This document shows, piece by piece, positions 1 through 9,102 of a stretch of DNA of 64,000 nucleotides; position 1 is the stretch's first letter; every line of letters starts with the position of its first letter. The notes under the pieces are model-generated. The model made no database searches, was not told the DNA's origin, and saw only the letters and a list, made by a program, of their open reading frames with translations. This DNA is from JALCLA01 sp965653565 (GTDB lineage Bacteria > Pseudomonadota > Gammaproteobacteria > Xanthomonadales > Xanthomonadaceae): the NCBI GenBank assembly GCA_965653565.1, contig CBFHAI010000001.1, positions 1-64,000 on the forward strand, given 5' to 3'. A program made the translations under genes and the position numbers.

Positions 1-63
1 CGGGAGTCGGGAGTCGGGAGTCGGGAGTCGGGAGTCGGGAGTCGGGAGTCGGGAGACGGGAGA
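1..63. repeat. Tandem heptanucleotide array CGGGAGT/CGGGAGA, cut by window start
   Basis: Seven perfect copies of CGGGAGT are followed by two of CGGGAGA; the array probably continues to the left of the window. It belongs to the same heptad family (CGGGANT) as the intergenic elements at 38975-39086 and 63484-63605. The bases from about 88 to 156 are pyrimidine-rich, with repeated CTTCGCGTCC and GCTCTTCTTC words, and may be the complementary arm or spacer of the same element type. No open frame of interest is present before the minus-strand gene ending at 185. Confidence 0.85.
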
Positions 64-184
64 CGCACCCACCGCTCAATATTTCTTGCTCTGCTCTTCT
101 TCGCGTCCCTTTCTTTTTCCTTCGCGTCCTTCGCGTCCCGCTCTTCTTCTCTCGCCGCACCGAACCATGTGAGCAAGCGCCGCG

Positions 185-1057
185 CTAGCCCCGAGCGCGC
201 CGCTCGATCGCACCCAGCACGGCCGCCATATCGAGTTCGGCCGAGCCGTTCGTCAGCGCCTCGGCGAACAGCTCGATGCAGGTTCCGATCACCGGCGCAT
301 GTGCGCCCGCCTCGTGCGCCTGCGAGGCGACCAGTGATGCGATCTGCGCGACATCGCGAATCGCGGCCTGCGGCGAGAACTCGTTCGCCACGAGCTTGTC
401 GAGCTTGGCGGCGGCGACGGCGCTCGCCATCGGGCCGGCCTTAACGATATCGGCGAACACCTGCGTGTCGAGTCCCGCGCGCTGCGCGCCGTGGAAGGCT
501 TCGGCGAGGCTGACGACGGTGGCGATCAGATAGTGGTTCACCGCGAGCTTCATGCGCAGCGCGCTGGGCACCTCGCCGCAGTGGAAGACGCGGGCGCACA
601 GCGGTGCGAGCAAGGGCCGGATCGCTGCCACCGCATCGGCCGATCCCGCCGTCATTCCCACCAGTGCGCCTTGTTGCGCCGGCCCGCGCGATCCGGACAC
701 CGGCGCTTCGACATACCGGCCGCCGTGCAACGCGACATCGCGCGCCAGGCCCTGCGAATAAGCGGCCGAGGTCGTGCCCATGTGCACCAGCGTCTTGCCC
801 GACACGCGACTTCCGAACATCGACGTCGCGCGGCCGAGCACACCGTCGATGGCCTGCTCGTTGAGCAACATCAGCATCACGATGTCGACCGACGCGATCA
901 GCTCGTCGACGCTGCCGGCACGCTGCGCGCCGCTGTCGATCAACGCGCGCAGCTTCTCCGCCGAGCGATTCCACACGACCAGCTTCACGCCGGCGCGCAG
1001 CAGGTTGAGCGCCATCGGCTCGCCCATCACCCCGGTGCCGATCCAGCCGACTCTCAT
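185..1057 (-). CDS. NAD(P)-dependent oxidoreductase, 3-hydroxyisobutyrate dehydrogenase family
   Basis: Predicted cytosolic beta-hydroxyacid dehydrogenase of 290 aa, the usual family length. The N-terminal Rossmann fold opens with GWIGTGVMGEP (GxGxxG at residues 7-12). The second strand ends in WNRS, which in this family usually goes with NADP rather than NAD. The substrate loop APVSGSRGPAQQGAL lies near residue 118, and the catalytic lysine is K170 in MKLAVNHYL with N174 following. The start ATG overlaps the TGA of the upstream hydrolase gene as ATGA, so the two are translationally coupled in one operon, probably controlled by the divergent GlxA-type regulator. The substrate (hydroxyisobutyrate, tartronate semialdehyde, succinic semialdehyde or other) cannot be decided from sequence. 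Confidence 0.9.
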   Translation of the reverse strand: MRVGWIGTGVMGEPMALNLLRAGVKLVVWNRSAEKLRALIDSGAQRAGSVDELIASVDIVMLMLLNEQAIDGVLGRATSMFGSRVSGKTLVHMGTTSAAYSQGLARDVALHGGRYVEAPVSGSRGPAQQGALVGMTAGSADAVAAIRPLLAPLCARVFHCGEVPSALRMKLAVNHYLIATVVSLAEAFHGAQRAGLDTQVFADIVKAGPMASAVAAAKLDKLVANEFSPQAAIRDVAQIASLVASQAHEAGAHAPVIGTCIELFAEALTNGSAELDMAAVLGAIERRARG

Positions 1058-1917
1058 GCGGGCACGCTGGCGGCTTTTCCGGCGAGCAGTCGCTGACGCA
1101 GGAACGCGAGGACTTCATCGCGCGCGGCGAGCGTCGGTTCGCCGGCGGCGTCGATCAGATGCGCGGTCAGCACGCTGTGCGGTCCGCCGACGATGTCACG
1201 GAAAAACGGCGGCGGGTTCGGGTTGGCGGCGCTGTCCGGCAGCACGTGTCCGATGAAACGTGGACCGATGGCTTCGCGATAGGCCGCGAAACGTTCCGCG
1301 CGGCAATGCCTGTCGCCCTCGAAACGGTAAGCCAGCACGGTCAGATTGTCGCGCTCCAGTCGTATCCGGATCGTCTTCAATTCTTCGGGGCTGGCTTCGA
1401 TGCCGGCGGGATCGTCGAACGGCAACGAGGGCTGGCACAGCACGGGCGCGATGGTGGCCGGTTCGAGCATCATCGTCAGCGCGAAATTGCCGGTGAAACA
1501 CATGCCGATCGCACCCACGCCGGGACCGCCGCACTCATTGTGCGCAAGCCGCGCGAGCGCGCGCAACCACTGCGTGACCGGGCTCGATGCATTCGCCGCG
1601 AGCGCGCGGAACTCGGCGCTGACGCAGGCCCGCCGCAGCACCGCCAGCCCTTCCTGCGCGGTCGCCAGCGCACCGTCGATGCCGAACAGCGACGGCAGAT
1701 ACACGGTGAAACCGGCGTCGCGCACCCAGCGTGCGAAGCGCGCGACGTGCGGGCTGATGCCGGGCATCTCCGCCATCACCACGACGGCGGGGCCGCGGCC
1801 GGACACCAGAACGCGCCGTGTACTGCCGTCCAGCGTGATCTGCCGGACAGTGAAGTCCGACAAGGGATCGTCGGTGTCGAGACGTTGCTGGTCGTGGGTA
1901 GCGTTCGGTTCCGTCAT
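1054..1917 (-). CDS. Dienelactone hydrolase family protein
   Basis: Cytosolic alpha/beta hydrolase of 287 aa when started at the ATG at 1917; a longer frame exists but runs antisense to the divergent regulator. The nucleophile elbow is GMCFTG with C140 in place of serine, as in dienelactone hydrolases. E50 (AEMPG), D202 and H247 (GGPHS) are the likely remaining active-site residues. True dienelactone hydrolases are about 230-240 aa, so this is a longer relative and its substrate is unknown. It shares an ATGA overlap with the downstream dehydrogenase, suggesting consecutive steps in catabolism of a small carboxylic compound or its lactone. Confidence 0.85.
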   Translation of the reverse strand: MTEPNATHDQQRLDTDDPLSDFTVRQITLDGSTRRVLVSGRGPAVVVMAEMPGISPHVARFARWVRDAGFTVYLPSLFGIDGALATAQEGLAVLRRACVSAEFRALAANASSPVTQWLRALARLAHNECGGPGVGAIGMCFTGNFALTMMLEPATIAPVLCQPSLPFDDPAGIEASPEELKTIRIRLERDNLTVLAYRFEGDRHCRAERFAAYREAIGPRFIGHVLPDSAANPNPPPFFRDIVGGPHSVLTAHLIDAAGEPTLAARDEVLAFLRQRLLAGKAASVPA

Positions 1918-1953
1918 GCCGCCATTACAGCCTCGACGCGGACCGCCCGGCAG

Positions 1954-1967
1954 TGTCCAATAGGACA
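1954..1967. promoter_or_regulatory. Palindromic candidate operator between divergent genes
   Basis: TGTCCAATAGGACA is a perfect inverted repeat (TGTCC-N4-GGACA) in the 70-bp gap between the hydrolase/dehydrogenase operon on the minus strand and the regulator on the plus strand. Its position suits an operator for the AraC-type regulator acting on both directions. That it is bound by this regulator is inference. Confidence 0.5.
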
Positions 1968-1987
1968 TCTTTCGGGCGGGACCGGAC

Positions 1988-2968
1988 ATGAAGGATTTCG
2001 AGGTGCTGGTGCTCGACGGCGCGTATCCGAGCAGCGTCGCGATGAGCCGCGACATCCTGGATGCGGCGTCGACATTCGCCCCCGCGGCCGGTGCGCCGCG
2101 GCCGACCTGGGGAATGTATTCGTTGAATGGCGGCCGCGTGCACCTGCGCGATGGCATCAGCATCGAGACGGCGAAACTGCCACCGCGCCGCAGTGGCCTG
2201 CGTTCGGTGTGCGTGATTCCGGGGCTCGGCGCCGAACCTCGAACCTTGCTTGCACGCATGAAAGAGCCCGAATGCGTGATGCTGGCGCGCCGCCTCGCCG
2301 CGCACGTCGACGCCGGCGGCAGCGTGGCCGCGTCGTGTTCGGCGGTATTCCTGCTCGACGCGGCCGGCCTGCTGGCACAGCGGCGCGCGACCACCACGTG
2401 GTGGCTCGCCGCGACACTGGCGCAGATTTCGCCGGCCTGCACGGTCGATGCCGATCGCATGGTCTGCGCCGACGGACCGATCGTTACCGCCGGTGCCGCG
2501 TTCGCGCATGCGGACTTGTTGCTGCACCTGATCCGCGATCGCTTCGGTCCCAAGCTCAGCGAAGCGATCGCGCGCTATCTGCTGCTCGATCACCGGCATT
2601 TCCAGTCGGCCTACGTGATTCCGGAAGTGCTGGCCGGCGGCCACGCGCTGGTGCAGCAACTCACCGCGCGCATCGAATCGGCCTTGCCGCATGCGCCGTC
2701 GATCACGCAGCTGGCGCGCGAACTTTGCGTCTCCGAGCGCACCCTGGCGCGCCACGTGCGGCACGCCACCGGCAACAGCCCGCGCAGCCTGATCCAGAGC
2801 ATCCGGATGCGCCGTGCACGCGATCTGTTGCAGAACAGCCGCATGCCGATGGAGCAGGTGGCGGCAGCCGTCGGCTATGCCGATACCACCGCGCTGCGGC
2901 GGCTATTGCGGCGCACGACGGGGCAGTCGCCGGCGACGTTCCGCAGTTCGCGCAGCGTGGCGCGGTAG
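1988..2968 (+). CDS. GlxA family transcriptional regulator (DJ-1/PfpI domain plus AraC HTH)
   Basis: Predicted DNA-binding regulator of 326 aa. Residues 1 to about 185 form a DJ-1/PfpI-like sensor domain with the elbow AASCSAVFLLDAAGLL (C117), a conserved pattern of GlxA proteins that usually binds a ligand rather than acting as a protease. The C-terminal third (about 230-320) holds two AraC-type helix-turn-helices, the first in SITQLARELCVSERTLARH and the second around EQVAAAVGYADTTALRRLL. It is divergent from the dienelactone hydrolase/dehydrogenase operon across a short gap with a palindrome, so it most likely regulates that operon. A GGGCGGGA stretch just upstream of the ATG can serve as ribosome binding site. 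Confidence 0.9.
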   Translation: MKDFEVLVLDGAYPSSVAMSRDILDAASTFAPAAGAPRPTWGMYSLNGGRVHLRDGISIETAKLPPRRSGLRSVCVIPGLGAEPRTLLARMKEPECVMLARRLAAHVDAGGSVAASCSAVFLLDAAGLLAQRRATTTWWLAATLAQISPACTVDADRMVCADGPIVTAGAAFAHADLLLHLIRDRFGPKLSEAIARYLLLDHRHFQSAYVIPEVLAGGHALVQQLTARIESALPHAPSITQLARELCVSERTLARHVRHATGNSPRSLIQSIRMRRARDLLQNSRMPMEQVAAAVGYADTTALRRLLRRTTGQSPATFRSSRSVAR

Positions 2969-2993
2969 CGATGCGCTTGATCTGGTGTTGACG

Positions 2994-3027
2994 AGGTTCG
3001 TCACGATTCGCGCATCGTGACGAACCT
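2994..3027. terminator. Bidirectional hairpin terminator between convergent genes
   Basis: A perfect 14-bp stem (AGGTTCGTCACGAT / ATCGTGACGAACCT) with a 6-nt loop lies between the plus-strand regulator and the minus-strand peptidase gene. There is no strong T tract on either side, so it may act as a bidirectional terminator or mRNA-stabilising hairpin. Confidence 0.65.
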
Positions 3028-3075
3028 TGGATTACGCCTTACCTCCGCCTCCGGGCGGCGTTTCTGGCGTACGCG

Positions 3076-4782
3076 TCACGGCACCGGCGGCGCCGGCGCA
3101 GCCAGTCCGAGCACGTCGATGCCCTGTTCGAAAATCACGTCGACCGGAATGCTCGCCGTTTCCAGGCGCTTGAGATCGGCGGCCAGCGCCACGCCGATCA
3201 GGCCCTTCTCCGCGGTGAGCTTCTGTGCCGCGGCGTAGTCGCCGTCGCCCTGGATCGTCAGCAGAACGCGCGACAATTCGTTCATCGCGTCGCGCGTCTT
3301 GTCGAAATCGACGCGGTAGCGGCCGTCGGCGTCGCGCGTGAAGGCCTGCTTCTCCTCGAAGAAATTGAAGCAGACCATGTTCGCGATGCCGTGCGCTTCG
3401 CTGGCGCCGAAACGCACCGAACGGATGATGCCGGCGAGGAAGGTGACGTAGTTGTCCATCAACTTCTCTTTCGGCAATTCACCTTTCTCGGACAGCTGCG
3501 ACACCATGTAGAGCCCGAGGATGTCGGCCTTGCCTTCTTCGAAACTGGACGCCTGATCCTTCAGCGCGGCACGCACCGTGCCTTTGCCGTCGATCGTGTT
3601 CTTGATGCCGAGCCCGTGCGCGACCTCGTGGAACATCACGTTCTGGAAAAACGCGTCGAAGGTGATGTGCTGCTGCTGGTCGGGCGCGATCACGGCGGCG
3701 GCGATCGGTTTGAGGATCTTGTCGAACTTCGCCTGCATCGCATTCTCGAGCTGCAGACGGCGCGAACCTTTCGCGAGCTGCACTTCTTCGTCGTTCGGCA
3801 GGTTGATCGCGATCGTCTTGCCACCGGAATTGGCATGGCCGGCGTAGTAGACCACTTGATAAGCGTTCAAGTCGGCATCGGTGCCGGGCGTCTCGGCCTT
3901 GTACGCGTCGGGCACCGGCAATCCCTTCTGCAATTCCGGCAGGAAAGCGGCATAACGCTGCAGCTTTTCGCTCCAGGCGCGATCCTTGATCAGCACGTAG
4001 GCTTCGTACGCGGCCTTGTAGCCGAACAGGGCGTCTTCATAAGTTTCGATCGGCCCGATCACCAGGTCGATCGGGTTCGATTTCATATCCATCCAGGCCA
4101 TGTCGGATGGTTGGAAGTTATCATCGAGCAAGGCCGTCGCACGCAGTTCCAGATACTTGCGCAGCCCGGCGTCCTTCGCCAGCGGCGTGGCTTCGCGCAA
4201 TTTCGCCGCGACCTGTTCGAGCGTCGCGCGGTAGGCCTCGTGGTACGGCAGCACGACGAGCGCGCCTTGCGCATCGCGCCGCACCAGCGTGTAGAGCCCG
4301 TCCTTGCCGGCAAGGTTCGCTTTCTCGAATTCTTCCTTCGTCATATCGGCCGGATAGAACTGCGCGCCGGGCGGCTTGGGCCCGATGCCTTCGACGAACG
4401 GATGATCGCCGTTCAAGCGATCCCAGGGCCCGTAGTTCACATCGACGAACTTGCGCGTCGCCGGATCGGATACCTTCGCCAGCAGCGCATCGCGATCGCC
4501 CCAGGTCTGCTGCCAGAACAGCGGGTCCATCATCTGCGCGGCTTCGATCAGCAGCGCGATGAGTTTGCGATCGTTGTCATCGAGCGCCGACAGATCGGCC
4601 TGCAGCCGCACGGTTTCGAGCTGTGCGAGATGTTGTTCGGCATAGCTCGGCGCGGGCGCGACGGGGATTGTCGCGGCGGGCGGTGCGGCAGCCGGCGCTT
4701 GCGCGGCCGGAGCCGCGTCGTCCTTGTTGCCGCAACCTGAAAGCGCTGCGAGTAGTGTTGCGGCCAAAAGCATCTTCTTCAT
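3076..4782 (-). CDS. Putative lipoprotein zinc peptidase, M49 (dipeptidyl-peptidase III)-like
   Basis: Lipoprotein precursor of 568 aa starting at the ATG at 4782. The signal peptide ends in the lipobox LSGC (C17), followed by an Ala/Pro-rich linker to about residue 45. The zinc site is HEVAHGLG (residues 385-392) with a second acidic motif EEGKAD (415-420). Classical M49 dipeptidyl-peptidases carry HELLGH and EECRAE; this protein has the standard HExxH spacing instead and resembles bacterial proteins annotated as dipeptidyl-peptidase 3 family, which are a divergent branch. It would act on peptides in the periplasm or at the outer membrane. It is separated by about 90 bp from the upstream cupin gene on the same strand. 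Confidence 0.8.
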   Translation of the reverse strand: MKKMLLAATLLAALSGCGNKDDAAPAAQAPAAAPPAATIPVAPAPSYAEQHLAQLETVRLQADLSALDDNDRKLIALLIEAAQMMDPLFWQQTWGDRDALLAKVSDPATRKFVDVNYGPWDRLNGDHPFVEGIGPKPPGAQFYPADMTKEEFEKANLAGKDGLYTLVRRDAQGALVVLPYHEAYRATLEQVAAKLREATPLAKDAGLRKYLELRATALLDDNFQPSDMAWMDMKSNPIDLVIGPIETYEDALFGYKAAYEAYVLIKDRAWSEKLQRYAAFLPELQKGLPVPDAYKAETPGTDADLNAYQVVYYAGHANSGGKTIAINLPNDEEVQLAKGSRRLQLENAMQAKFDKILKPIAAAVIAPDQQQHITFDAFFQNVMFHEVAHGLGIKNTIDGKGTVRAALKDQASSFEEGKADILGLYMVSQLSEKGELPKEKLMDNYVTFLAGIIRSVRFGASEAHGIANMVCFNFFEEKQAFTRDADGRYRVDFDKTRDAMNELSRVLLTIQGDGDYAAAQKLTAEKGLIGVALAADLKRLETASIPVDVIFEQGIDVLGLAAPAPPVP

Positions 4783-4875
4783 TGCGATATCACCCGTTTC
4801 TGGCGAAGTGGAACAAGATAGCGAATGCCGCGGCCCGATGGAGAAGAAGGCGGTCCGCAGGCGCATCGATGCGTC

Positions 4876-5301
4876 CTAGTGTTCGTGAGCCTCGTCCGCA
4901 TAACGCCACGGCTCGCCCTTGGTGTGGACGCGGAACACCAGGATTTTCGCGCCTTTCGGCCCCGCCGACGCCTGATGATGCTGCTTGAACTTCACATGGC
5001 CCGCGGTGCCGGGCTGGCCGACGATCGGGTCCGCGTCCTCGCGTTCGATCACGGCATCGCCTTCGAGGTAGTAATGGAATTCCTCACCGGGATGCCAGTG
5101 CCAATCGAGTTTCCGATTGGGAGGAATTTCCACCAGATCGACCAGCACTTCGCGCTGCGGCGTGAACTCGGCCGATAGTTCCGCCGTGAGCACGTTGCTC
5201 ACCTTGGAACCGGCCGGATTGCTGAGCGCCGGAATCGCGGCGCCGAGCAACAGTCCGCTGGCGAACACGGCGAGCGTGGAGGCACGGAAAAGACCGCTCA
5301 T
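4876..5301 (-). CDS. Exported cupin domain protein
   Basis: Small secreted protein of 141 aa. An N-terminal signal peptide (hydrophobic stretch about residues 9-25, ending AIPALS) precedes a single cupin barrel. Cupin motif 1 is HWHPGEEFHYYLEG with H68, H70 and E74 as metal ligands, and motif 2 includes the histidine pair in KFKQHHQ. Single-domain exported cupins are common and of unknown or varied function (metal-dependent dioxygenase, isomerase, or non-catalytic binding). The start ATG at 5301 follows GGAGCACAGTC on the coding strand. It lies on the same strand as the downstream peptidase gene. Confidence 0.85.
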   Translation of the reverse strand: MSGLFRASTLAVFASGLLLGAAIPALSNPAGSKVSNVLTAELSAEFTPQREVLVDLVEIPPNRKLDWHWHPGEEFHYYLEGDAVIEREDADPIVGQPGTAGHVKFKQHHQASAGPKGAKILVFRVHTKGEPWRYADEAHEH

Positions 5302-5602
5302 GACTGTGCTCCGCTTCGAAAATAGTTGAGGTGCCTCGCGAAATTGCTATTCATCGCGAGTGGTTCGACAGGCGCATCACGAACAGAACTGGGAATCCCA
5401 CGACCAAGAGCCAAATTCTCCGTGCCCTCTCTCCTCCGTCTCCGCGCCCTCTGTGTCCCGCCCTCGCTTCACCAACCCCGCTGCCGGGCAATGCCCACCA
5501 TCGAGGGCTGCATCGTAGCGTCACCTCGGCGCAGACGCGACGAAACCGTCCACCTCAAATGGTAAAGTCCGCCGGGTCTGCGGCCACCGATGGGGATTCG
5601 AC
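5302..5602. other. Intergenic region between divergent genes
   Basis: About 300 bp between the minus-strand cupin and the plus-strand symporter. It contains a C/T-rich imperfect repeat around 5418-5475 (words such as CTCCGTGCCCTCT, CTCCGTCTCCGCGCCCTCTGTG) similar in flavour to the tract after the heptad array at the window start. It must carry promoters for both genes, but I see no confident -35/-10 pair. No supported gene. Confidence 0.5.
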
Positions 5603-6496
5603 GTGCAAAGCGCTGGTTTCGTGTTGCCGCTGGCGTTGGTGTTCATCATGTTCGCGCTCGGTCTGGGGCTCACCGCCGACGACTTCCGCCGCATCGTGCG
5701 CCAACCCAAGGCCCTGCTGGTCGGCATGCTCTGCCACTTCGTGCTGCTGCCGTTGGTGGCGTACGGACTGGTGACGGCGGCCGGCCTCACCGGCGCCTTC
5801 GCGGTCGGCTTCATGCTGGTCGCGGCCTGCCCGACGGGCTCCACGTCCAACCTGCTCACCTACGTCGCGCGCGGCGATGTGGCACTGGCGGTGAGCTTCA
5901 CCGCGGTCGCCAGCGTGCTGACGATCTTCACCCTGCCGATCGTGGTTTCGTTCGCGATGCAAAACCTCGCCGGTACCGCCACGACGGTCGCAGTGCCGGT
6001 CGGCACGGTGATGGCGCAGGTGTTCCTGATGCTCGGTTTGCCGGTCGGTGCGGGAATGCTGTTCCGCCGCCTGTCGCCGGCGCGCGCCATCGCCTTCGAG
6101 CGTTACGCAACGCGCATCGCGACCTTGCTTTTCGTGTTGATCGTGATCGGCGTGGTGGTCAACAACTGGAACCTGTTGACCGACAACTTCGCCTTGCTCG
6201 CGCCGCTGGCGGTGACCTTGAATCTGATCATGCTGATGATCGGCTTCGCCGTCGCATGGATCGCGCGCCTGTCGCGTCGGCAATCGGTGACGCTCGGCAT
6301 CGAAAGCGCGATCCAGAACGCGACGCTGGCGCTGGTGATCGCGAGCACCGTGCTGAAGGACGAAGCGATGGTCATCCCGGGCGCCGTCTACGGCGTGTTG
6401 ATGTATGCGGGCGGCCTGTTGTTCGCGTTCGGCATGCGGCGCTTCACGCGCGGTGGCGAGGCGGCGCCCGCGACGACACCGGCCGGCACCCCGTAG
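5603..6496 (+). CDS. Bile acid:sodium symporter family transporter
   Basis: Inner-membrane secondary transporter of 297 aa with about nine to ten hydrophobic segments, the BASS family fold. Diagnostic motifs are ACPTGSTSNLLTYVARGD near residue 75 and ESAIQNATLALVIA near residue 235; the Glu and Gln-Asn of the second are the usual sodium ligands. The start is GTG at 5603, chosen because TGGGGA lies 7 nt upstream and the product begins directly with the first membrane helix. Bacterial members carry organic anions such as pantoate-like acids or other small carboxylates; the substrate here is unknown. It appears monocistronic. Confidence 0.9.
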   Translation: MQSAGFVLPLALVFIMFALGLGLTADDFRRIVRQPKALLVGMLCHFVLLPLVAYGLVTAAGLTGAFAVGFMLVAACPTGSTSNLLTYVARGDVALAVSFTAVASVLTIFTLPIVVSFAMQNLAGTATTVAVPVGTVMAQVFLMLGLPVGAGMLFRRLSPARAIAFERYATRIATLLFVLIVIGVVVNNWNLLTDNFALLAPLAVTLNLIMLMIGFAVAWIARLSRRQSVTLGIESAIQNATLALVIASTVLKDEAMVIPGAVYGVLMYAGGLLFAFGMRRFTRGGEAAPATTPAGTP

Positions 6497-6593
6497 CCAT
6501 GCTGCCGCGCAGCCGGCGCGGATTGCGACACGCCGAATGACGCGGGCGCGCCTGCTGCTCGTATAGTTGGGGCAGCCATTCCGGAGCCCCGCG

Positions 6594-9026
6594 ATGATCC
6601 GACTTCCGCGCGCCACCCTTCTTCTGCTCGCGCTGCTCGCGCTGCTGGCGCTGGCGGCGTCCTCGTCCGCCTTCGCGAAAAAGCGCGAGCCGGCCGACGA
6701 TCCGCTCGCCGGCACGCAGAAGCAGGCCGGTTTCGTCGATGTCTATCGCGATGCCGACAAGGGCCGCGTGCTGATCGGCGTGCATGCGCTGGATGAACCC
6801 TTTCTGCTGGTGAGCGCGTTGCCCGGCGGACTGGGCTCGAACGATATCGGCCTGGATCGCAGTCAGGTCGGTGAACCGCGCCTCGTCGAATTCCGCCGCG
6901 CGGGCGCGAAGCTGCTGCTGGTGCAGAAGAACACCCGTTTCGTCGCCGACAGCGACGACGCGCTGGAACGCCGCGCCGCCACCGATGCCTTCGCCGAATC
7001 GGTGCTGTGGAGCGGCGAATTGCTCGATACAGGCGATCGCAAGCGCGGTCCGTGGATCGTCGACCTTTCATCACTGCTGCTCGCCGACCGCCACGGCGTC
7101 ATCGCCCGGCTGCGCAGCACGCAGCAGGGCGAACACAAACTCGACGCCGACCGCAGCGCCGTGCTCGCCGAGCGCGCGCGCAGTTTTCCCGACAACAGTG
7201 AATTCGAATCGCTGCTCACCTTCACCGGACCGGGCACCGGCAACTTCGTGAAAGACGTGGCGATGGATGCCGAAGTGTTCTCGCTGCGCCAGCGCGTGAG
7301 CTTCGTGCGGCTGCCAGGGCCGGGCTACGTGCCGCGCGCCTTTCATCCGGTATCGGGCGCCTGGAGCGTCGATACGTTCGACTTCGCGCAGCCGCTCGAT
7401 GCCTCGCTCGTGCGCCAGTGGCAGGCGCGCTTCCGTCTCGAAAAAACCGATCCGTCCGCCGCGCGCAGCACGGTGAAGAAGCCGATCGTTTTCTATCTCG
7501 ATCCGGGCACGCCCGAACCGATGCGCTCGGCGCTGATCGAAGGCGGACGCTGGTGGAACGATGCCTTCGATGCGGCCGGTTTCATCGACGCCTTCCGCGT
7601 CGACCTGCTGCCGGCCGGTGCCGACCCGCTCGACATCCGCTACAGCACCATCAGCTGGACGCATCGCGCCACGCGTGGCTGGTCGTACGGCTACGGCGTG
7701 GTCGATCCGCGCACCGGCGAGATCATCAAGGGCTACGTGATGCTCGGCTCGCAGCGCGTGCGGCAGGATCTGCTGATCGCCGAAGCGCTGCTCGCACCGT
7801 TCGGAAAATCCGACGAAGCCGCACGCCGCGAACAGGCGCGTGCGATGGCACTGGCGCGGCTGCGTCAGCTCGCCGCGCACGAGATCGGCCACGCGCTCGG
7901 TTTCCTGCACAACTTCACCGCCAGTCGCCACGGCGCGGACGGCTCGGTGATGGACTATCCGCATCCCATCCTGACGCTCGATGGCGACAACGGAATTTCG
8001 CTCGCACAGCCCTACGGCACCGGCATCGGCGAATGGGATCGCTACCTCGTCGCACACGGTTACGGTGTGTTCGACGACGAAGCCGCCGCACTCGCGAAAC
8101 TTCGCCAGGACATCCGTGCGAAAGGCTACGGCTACATCGAAGACGATCAGGCCCGTACGCCCGGCGACGCGCATCCCGATGGACTGCTGTGGGATTACGG
8201 CCCCGATTCGCTCGCCACGTTCAACGGCTTGATGGAAGCCCGCCGCCGCGCACTCGCGAATTTCAGCGCAGCCGTGTTGCCGCCGGAGCGGCAGGCCGGC
8301 GAGATCGAAGCGCGGCTGGTGCCGGTCTATCTGCTGCACCGCTACCAGAGTGAAGCCGTCGCGCGCCTGATCGGCGGCGAAACCTACGGCCAGGGCCTGG
8401 CAGGCGAGGGCGCCTTCGGTGCCACACCGGTGTCCGCCGCGCGACAAGCCGCGGCGGTGGACGCGCTCATCGATGCCTTGCAAGTGCAACAGCTCGCGCT
8501 ACCGGCGTCGGTGCAGGCCTTGATGACGCCACCGAACGCCGGCGCCAAACGCACGCGCGAATATTTCGCCACGCGCACCGGGCCGATCTTCGATCCCGGC
8601 GCCGCCGTCGAAGCCGCCACCGCCTTGCAGGCGCAACTGCTGTTCGACGCCGCGCGCCTCAACCGCCTCGAATGGCAACGCGCACGCGATGCAACTTTCC
8701 CCGGCCCCGCCGCCGTGGTTCGCAAAGTGTTGCAGCAGACGTGGTATGCCATGCCGAACGCCGACACCTCGCAACAGGCCGTGGCATGGGCACGCAACTG
8801 GGTGCTGCTCGACGCGCTGATGAACGTCGCCGCCGCCGATCTGCTGCAACCTGCGGTATCGGCGCAAGTGCGCGGCCAACTCTCGCAGCTCGCCGACTTC
8901 TCGCGCAAGCAAAACGGCAACGAGCAATACGCCGAAGCGGCGCGCCGCATCTCGCAATGGCTCGCCGATCCCGCCAGCGTGAAACTGCGCACGCTGCCGC
9001 CGATTCCGCCTGGGGCGCCGATTTGA
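6594..9026 (+). CDS. Exported zinc-dependent metalloprotease (DUF5117/DUF4953-type)
   Basis: Large exported protein of 810 aa from the ATG at 6594, which follows CCGGAG; an upstream in-frame TTG exists but is less likely. The signal peptide spans about residues 1-28. The metzincin-type zinc motif HEIGHALGFLHN is at 429-440 (H429, E430, H433, H439), and VMDYP at 452-456 is the likely Met-turn. This HExxHxxGxxH arrangement with a long N-terminal region fits the bacterial zinc-dependent metalloproteases carrying DUF5117/DUF5118/DUF4953 domains, usually 800-900 aa. It probably acts in the periplasm or outside the cell. A 76-bp gap separates it from the next gene. Confidence 0.88.
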   Translation: MIRLPRATLLLLALLALLALAASSSAFAKKREPADDPLAGTQKQAGFVDVYRDADKGRVLIGVHALDEPFLLVSALPGGLGSNDIGLDRSQVGEPRLVEFRRAGAKLLLVQKNTRFVADSDDALERRAATDAFAESVLWSGELLDTGDRKRGPWIVDLSSLLLADRHGVIARLRSTQQGEHKLDADRSAVLAERARSFPDNSEFESLLTFTGPGTGNFVKDVAMDAEVFSLRQRVSFVRLPGPGYVPRAFHPVSGAWSVDTFDFAQPLDASLVRQWQARFRLEKTDPSAARSTVKKPIVFYLDPGTPEPMRSALIEGGRWWNDAFDAAGFIDAFRVDLLPAGADPLDIRYSTISWTHRATRGWSYGYGVVDPRTGEIIKGYVMLGSQRVRQDLLIAEALLAPFGKSDEAARREQARAMALARLRQLAAHEIGHALGFLHNFTASRHGADGSVMDYPHPILTLDGDNGISLAQPYGTGIGEWDRYLVAHGYGVFDDEAAALAKLRQDIRAKGYGYIEDDQARTPGDAHPDGLLWDYGPDSLATFNGLMEARRRALANFSAAVLPPERQAGEIEARLVPVYLLHRYQSEAVARLIGGETYGQGLAGEGAFGATPVSAARQAAAVDALIDALQVQQLALPASVQALMTPPNAGAKRTREYFATRTGPIFDPGAAVEAATALQAQLLFDAARLNRLEWQRARDATFPGPAAVVRKVLQQTWYAMPNADTSQQAVAWARNWVLLDALMNVAAADLLQPAVSAQVRGQLSQLADFSRKQNGNEQYAEAARRISQWLADPASVKLRTLPPIPPGAPI

Positions 9027-9102
9027 GCGTGATTCGAGACATCCGGCAACGCCGGTTGCATCGCAGCGCCCGCACCGGCGTCACTGCACGGGAAAGTTTG
9101 CA

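Noticed and set aside
1..63. CRISPR-like array
   Set aside because: Repeat units are contiguous heptamers with no spacers.
1918..2553. N-terminal extension of the dienelactone hydrolase frame
   Set aside because: It would run antisense to most of the GlxA regulator and its translation has no resemblance to hydrolases; the ATG at 1917 fits the family start.
3391..4740. Plus-strand frame opposite the M49-like peptidase
   Set aside because: Shadow frame; the minus-strand product has lipobox, HExxH and second zinc motif.
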